A stretch of DNA of 7,760 bases from Frankiales bacterium. GTDB lineage: Bacteria; Actinomycetota; Actinomycetes; Mycobacteriales; SCTD01. A model generated the notes under the pieces. That model ran no database searches. It was not told where the DNA came from and saw only the letters and a list, made by a program, of their open reading frames with translations. Within the stretch, counting starts at the first letter, position 1. Each line of letters begins with the position of its first letter. The position numbers were made by a program, and so were the translations under genes. The stretch lies in the NCBI GenBank assembly GCA_025965735.1, contig JAOPWK010000159.1, positions 1 to 7,760 of the forward strand. Direction: 5' to 3'. This document shows, in pieces, positions 5,077 through 7,760 of the stretch.

Positions 5077-6215
5077 CCTCGCTCGAGGACCTGCTGGACG
5101 ACCCGAAGGGGCTGGAGGCGGGGGATCCGGGCGGCATGCTGCCCGCGGTCGCCTCGGCCGCCGCGCAGGTGCGCGAGGCCGCCGTGCTCACGGCCGAGGC
5201 CGGCGTGGAGCGGCTGCGCGAGGACGGCCGGCCCCGTGCCGTCGTCGTGTGCGGCATGGGCGGCTCCGGCATCGCGGGTGACGTCCTCGCCGCGGTCGCT
5301 GGACCCGGGTGCCCGGTACCCGTCCTCACCCATCGCGGCTACGGCCTGCCGGCGTGGGTCGGGCCGGTCGACCTGGTGGTCGTCGTGTCCTGCTCCGGCT
5401 CGACCGAGGAGACGCTCAGCGCGCTCGAGGAAGCCGTCCGCCGCGGCTGCCGCCTGATGGTCGTCGGCGCTGCCGGCTCGCCCGTGGACGACCTCGGCCA
5501 GCGCGGCCGCGCCGTCTTCGTGCCGGTGACGCAGGGCCGCCAGCCGCGGGCCAGCATGTGGGCGCTGTCCACCCCGCTGGTCGTGGCCGCGCACGCGCTG
5601 GGACTGCTGCAGGCGCCGCCCGAGGTGGTCGAGGACGCCGCGCGCACCCTCGAGGAGGTCGCGGACCGCTGCCGCCCGGACGCCGTCTCGCTGGTCAACC
5701 CGGCGAAGCGGCTCGCCCTGGACCTGCAGGGCCGGCTGCCGGTCGTGTGGGGGACCAGCCCGCTCGCCGGCGCCGTCGCGTACCGCTTCGCCTGCCAGCT
5801 CAACGAGAACGCCAAGTCGCCCGCGGTCTGGGGCGTGCTGCCGGAGGCGAACCACAACCAGGTCGTGGCCTTCGACGGGGCGTTCGCGGGCGCCGCCAGC
5901 AGCGGTGGCGAGGACGACTTCTTCCGTGACCGCGGCGAGGACGAGGAGCAGGAGTCCCGCCTGTCGCTGGTGCTGCTGCGGGACGTCGAGGAGCACCCGC
6001 AGGTGACCCGCCGCGCCGACGTCAGCACCGAGCTGGCGCGCGAGCGGGACGTGCCGGTGGTGCAGCTGCAGGCCGAGGGCAGCAGCCCGCTGGCGCGGCT
6101 GGCCTCGCTGATCGGGCTCACCGACTACGCCTCGACGTACCTCGCCCTCGCGCAGGGACTGGACCCGACGCCGGTCGACGCCATCACCACCCTGAAGGAG
6201 CGCATCCGCTCCTAG
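5073..6215 (+). CDS. SIS-domain sugar isomerase, bifunctional phosphoglucose/phosphomannose isomerase type
   Basis: This 380-residue protein starts at GTG 5073, inside the stop of the Trm112-like gene. The first SIS domain has CGMGGSGIAGD (60-70) and the sugar-phosphate-binding SCSGSTEET (106-114). The second half carries WGTSP (226-230), LNENAKSP (243-250) and LPEANHNQ (256-263). In the crystallised archaeal bifunctional isomerase, as I recall, catalytic Glu203 and His219 lie 16 residues apart in equivalent motifs. Glu245 and His261 here have the same spacing, so the active site looks intact. It would interconvert fructose-6-phosphate with glucose-6-phosphate and/or mannose-6-phosphate. An acidic, probably flexible insert lies at about 275-296. 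Mycobacterial relatives beside manB are often left as hypothetical proteins, so activity is inferred. Placement after manB suits supply of mannose-6-phosphate. The gene ends in a CTAG shared with the opposing gene. Confidence 0.85.
   Translation: MTSLEDLLDDPKGLEAGDPGGMLPAVASAAAQVREAAVLTAEAGVERLREDGRPRAVVVCGMGGSGIAGDVLAAVAGPGCPVPVLTHRGYGLPAWVGPVDLVVVVSCSGSTEETLSALEEAVRRGCRLMVVGAAGSPVDDLGQRGRAVFVPVTQGRQPRASMWALSTPLVVAAHALGLLQAPPEVVEDAARTLEEVADRCRPDAVSLVNPAKRLALDLQGRLPVVWGTSPLAGAVAYRFACQLNENAKSPAVWGVLPEANHNQVVAFDGAFAGAASSGGEDDFFRDRGEDEEQESRLSLVLLRDVEEHPQVTRRADVSTELARERDVPVVQLQAEGSSPLARLASLIGLTDYASTYLALAQGLDPTPVDAITTLKERIRS
6196..6213. terminator. Candidate bidirectional hairpin terminator at the second convergent junction
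   Basis: AGGAGCG (6196-6202), tetraloop CATC, CGCTCCT (6207-6213) forms a perfect 7-bp stem that runs into the shared CTAG at 6212-6215. It encodes the last residues of the SIS protein (KERIRS). There is no U-tract on either strand. Being symmetric, it can act on transcripts from both sides, and no other space is available between these two genes. Confidence 0.45.
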
Positions 6216-7156
6216 TGCGCGGCGGCGTCGGCCTTCTTGCGGTGCAGCGTCTGGCTCACGACCAGCACCAGCAGGCCGCCGACGAGCAGGCCGAGCACGG
6301 CGCTGGCGAGGGTGTCGACCAGCCACTTCACGACGCCGCCGAGGGCACCGGTGGCGTCCTTGGCGGCGTCCTCGAGGTGGTGCACCGCGTCGTAGACGAG
6401 GTCGAAGCCGAGGTCGTGCATGCCGACCAGCAGGATGTGGCCGCCGACCCAGAGCATCGCGGCCGTGCCGACGACGGTCAGTGCGGACAGCAGCTTCGGC
6501 ATGCCCTTCACCAGCCCCATCCCGAGCCGGGCGGTGCCCTTGCCGGGGCGCTGCGCCAGGCTCAGCCCGACGTCGTCCATCTTCACGATGAGCGCGACCA
6601 CGCCGTAGACGAGAACGGTGATGGCGAAGGCGACGACGACCAGGATCGCGGCCCGCGAGACGAACGACTCGTCGGCCACCTCGTTGAGCGAGATGACCAT
6701 GATCTCCGCGGACAGGATGAAGTCGGTGCGGACCGCGCCCGACACGATCGTGTTCTCGTCGGGCAGCGCCTCCGGCTCCGCGGCGTGACCGTGCTCGTGC
6801 CCGCGGATCCGGCCCCAGACCTTCTCGGCGCCCTCGTAGCAGAGGTAGGCCCCGCCGAGCATCAGCAGCGGCGTGAGCGCCCAGTCCAGGAACTGGCTGA
6901 GCAGCAGGATGGCCGGCAGGATGATCAGCATCTTGTTGCGCAGCGAGCCCAGCGCGATGCGGCGGATGATCGGCACCTCGCGGTCGGCCGCGAGCCCGTG
7001 CACGTACTGCGGCGTCACCGCGGTGTCGTCCACCACGACGCCGGTGGCCTTGAGGCTGGCCCGCGCGGCGGCGGCACCGATGTCGTCGACGGACGCGGCG
7101 GCGGCGCGCGCGAGCACCGCCACGTCGTCGAGCAGGGCTACCAGTCCACCGGCCAC
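6212..7156 (-). CDS. DUF808 (YedI) family inner membrane protein
   Basis: This 314-residue protein starts at GTG (plus 7156-7154), with GGAAGGA ending six bases upstream on its strand. It matches Escherichia coli YedI closely over its length: AGGLVALLDDVA at the N-terminus, VTPQYVHGLAADREVP (47-62), GSLRNKMLIILPAILLL (70-86), TPLLMLGGAYLCYEGAEKV (95-113), GAVRTDFILSAEI (140-152), VYGVVALIVKMDD (183-195) and GLLVGGLLVLVV near the C-terminus. Membrane segments fall at about 77-107, 142-160, 168-192, 218-246 and 283-303. The loop GHEHGH (119-124) is rich in histidine and could bind metal. Function is unknown; transport has been suggested for the family. It lies 59 bases downstream of the hotdog gene on the same strand, and its end overlaps the SIS gene by four bases. 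Confidence 0.92.
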   Translation of the reverse strand: MAGGLVALLDDVAVLARAAAASVDDIGAAAARASLKATGVVVDDTAVTPQYVHGLAADREVPIIRRIALGSLRNKMLIILPAILLLSQFLDWALTPLLMLGGAYLCYEGAEKVWGRIRGHEHGHAAEPEALPDENTIVSGAVRTDFILSAEIMVISLNEVADESFVSRAAILVVVAFAITVLVYGVVALIVKMDDVGLSLAQRPGKGTARLGMGLVKGMPKLLSALTVVGTAAMLWVGGHILLVGMHDLGFDLVYDAVHHLEDAAKDATGALGGVVKWLVDTLASAVLGLLVGGLLVLVVSQTLHRKKADAAAH

Positions 7157-7162
7157 AGCGGG

Positions 7163-7169
7163 TCCTTCC
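7163..7169 (-). promoter_or_regulatory. Shine-Dalgarno sequence of the DUF808 gene
   Basis: The minus-strand sequence is GGAAGGA, ending six bases before the GTG start at 7156. It is a strong ribosome-binding site and decides this start. Confidence 0.7.
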
Positions 7170-7172
7170 GGG

Positions 7173-7191
7173 TCAGGTGAGGCTCAGTGAG
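7173..7191. promoter_or_regulatory. Possible degenerate DtxR/IdeR-type iron box upstream of the DUF808 gene
   Basis: TCAGGTGAGGCTCAGTGAG agrees with the actinobacterial iron-box consensus (from memory TTAGGTTAGGCTCACCTAA) at 13 of 19 positions. The left two thirds match well and the right end poorly. It overlaps a perfect odd palindrome, GCTCA-G-TGAGC (7182-7192). It sits 17-35 bases before the DUF808 start codon, a sensible operator position. The match is weak enough to be chance. Confidence 0.2.
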
Positions 7192-7215
7192 CGTGCCCCG
7201 TACGACGAACGGTAG

Positions 7216-7656
7216 TCAGCGCTGGAGCAGCGCCATCCGGTACGTCGCGACGGCGGTCTCCACGTCGTCCTGCTCGCGCCGGAAGCGCACCTCCACCGGG
7301 AAGGTCGCGCGGCCGCGGTCCTCCAGGGAGGCGCGTACGCCGTCCTCCTCGCCGACGGCGAGCTGCGCCGCCGCGAGCAGCGGCCCGGTGACGATGGCCG
7401 AGTAGGCGATCTGCGCGTCCTTCACCAGCGGGACGGCGCCCGCCTGGACGAGATCGCCGAACACCTGCAGCAGCACCACGAAGGCGGCGGTCTCGCCGAG
7501 GCCGAAGATGGCGGCGGCGTGCGGGCCGCCCATGTGGTTGTGCAGGTCGGGGCCGGCGTCCAGCCGGAGCAGCGCGGGCTCGGTCGAGAGCACGCGCGGT
7601 CCGAGGACCTTCACGAACCCGCCCGCATCGTGGATCAGCGCCGCGATGTCGATCAT
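7216..7656 (-). CDS. Hotdog-fold protein, probable acyl-CoA thioesterase-like (DUF4442/PaaI type)
   Basis: The product is 146 residues, from ATG (plus 7656-7654) to TGA. The segment HNHMGGPHAAAIFGLGETAAF (39-59) has the hotdog thioesterase pattern: Asn40 and Gly43, then His46, and Glu55 on the central helix where active members carry an acidic catalytic residue. The preceding stretch RVLSTEPALLRLDAG and the following YSAIVTGPLLAAAQL fit the strands of the fold. The C-terminal third FPVEVRFRREQDDVETAVATYRMAL gives the last strands. Substrate is not predictable. It is cytoplasmic. The gene is divergent from the probable sahH, with 55 bp between starts, and lies upstream of DUF808 on the same strand. 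No strong Shine-Dalgarno is visible; TACGTT on the minus strand (7691-7686) is a possible -10. Confidence 0.7.
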   Translation of the reverse strand: MIDIAALIHDAGGFVKVLGPRVLSTEPALLRLDAGPDLHNHMGGPHAAAIFGLGETAAFVVLLQVFGDLVQAGAVPLVKDAQIAYSAIVTGPLLAAAQLAVGEEDGVRASLEDRGRATFPVEVRFRREQDDVETAVATYRMALLQR

Positions 7657-7698
7657 GGCCGGTCCGTGGTGGTCGTCACCGGCAGAACGTACGTGGGC

Positions 7699-7704
7699 CA
7701 GACT
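7699..7704 (+). promoter_or_regulatory. -10-like element for leaderless transcription of probable sahH
   Basis: CAGACT is followed by seven bases (CCAGCGC) and GTG 7712. It departs from TANNNT only at the first base. The TCCAGCGCGTG context repeats that before DUF3499 at 10 of 11 positions. No Shine-Dalgarno sequence is present. Confidence 0.4.
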
Positions 7705-7711
7705 CCAGCGC

Positions 7712-7760
7712 GTGCCCCTGCCTGCCCACGACGTCGCCGACCTCGGGCTCGCCGAGGCCG
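7712..7760 (+). CDS. sahH: Probable S-adenosylhomocysteine hydrolase, N-terminus only
   Basis: Sixteen codons are visible from GTG 7712 to the right edge, reading MPLPAHDVADLGLAEA. The DVADLGLAEA part matches the conserved start of adenosylhomocysteinase (usually YKVADLSLAEFGRKE). The enzyme splits S-adenosylhomocysteine into adenosine and homocysteine with a bound NAD and keeps methylation running. sahH lies downstream of manB in several actinobacterial genomes, which supports the call. With so few residues it could still be another protein. The start has a -10-like hexamer seven bases upstream. The rest of the gene lies outside the window. Confidence 0.6.
   Translation, partial: MPLPAHDVADLGLAEA

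Noticed and set aside
5016..6326. Minus-strand open frame opposite the SIS gene
   Set aside because: It is Arg/His/Gly-rich with no recognisable domain, while the SIS motifs are clear on the plus strand.
6215..7180. Plus-strand open frame opposite DUF808
   Set aside because: It reads as Asp/His/Arg-rich nonsense. The minus strand gives a full YedI-like protein with membrane segments and a ribosome-binding site.
1..7760. Search for tRNA, rRNA, insertion sequence ends, CRISPR repeats or a composition break
   Set aside because: None is visible. Codon use and GC look uniform and the gene order is that of a core actinobacterial region, so recent horizontal transfer is not supported.

Overview
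The window is very GC-rich (I estimate above 70% G+C by eye) and almost fully coding. Codon third positions are nearly all G or C, and GTG starts are common. Gene content and order match a core chromosomal neighbourhood known from Actinomycetota: envelope glycosyltransferase, DUF5719, zincin-like protein, DUF3499, small zinc ribbon, phosphomannomutase, Trm112-like protein, SIS-domain isomerase, then S-adenosylhomocysteine hydrolase. The genus cannot be read from the sequence. I see no mobile element, tRNA, rRNA or CRISPR array.

Layout. From 1 to 2239 (+) lie the C-terminal part of a large multi-pass membrane protein, probably a family 2 glycosyltransferase, and a secreted DUF5719-type protein coupled to it by an ATGA overlap. 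From 2751 back to 2236 (-) is a zincin-like protein with a degenerate active-site motif. It converges on the DUF5719 gene through a shared CTAG. A 77-bp divergent promoter region (2752-2828) separates it from DUF3499 (2829-3188, +). A 112-bp leader (3189-3300) with nested inverted repeats precedes a 69-residue zinc ribbon protein (3301-3510). Phosphomannomutase/phosphoglucomutase manB (3520-4878), a 56-residue Trm112-like protein (4906-5076) and a phosphoglucose/phosphomannose-isomerase-type SIS protein (5073-6215) follow on the same strand. A DUF808/YedI membrane protein (7156-6212) and a hotdog-fold protein (7656-7216) lie on the minus strand. The DUF808 gene converges on the SIS gene through a second shared CTAG. 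The first codons of a probable sahH (7712 onward) run off the right edge.

How the genes work together. The SIS isomerase and ManB could together convert fructose-6-phosphate to mannose-6-phosphate and then mannose-1-phosphate. That product feeds GDP-mannose and envelope mannosylation, which fits a neighbouring membrane glycosyltransferase and secreted partner. Three small Cys-rich proteins sit around manB.

The most striking signals are regulatory. Five starts carry a TANNNT-like -10 hexamer ending 6-7 nt before the start codon, the mark of leaderless transcription; for manB the hexamer is built from the stop codon of the preceding gene. Both convergent gene pairs end on the same CTAG palindrome with a perfect hairpin in or beside the coding ends. 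The leader of the zinc ribbon gene can pair its own Shine-Dalgarno sequence. I do not see a clearly new defence or mobile system; the proteins of unknown function (DUF5719, DUF3499, the zinc ribbon, the Trm112/SIS pair, DUF808) are the under-described part.
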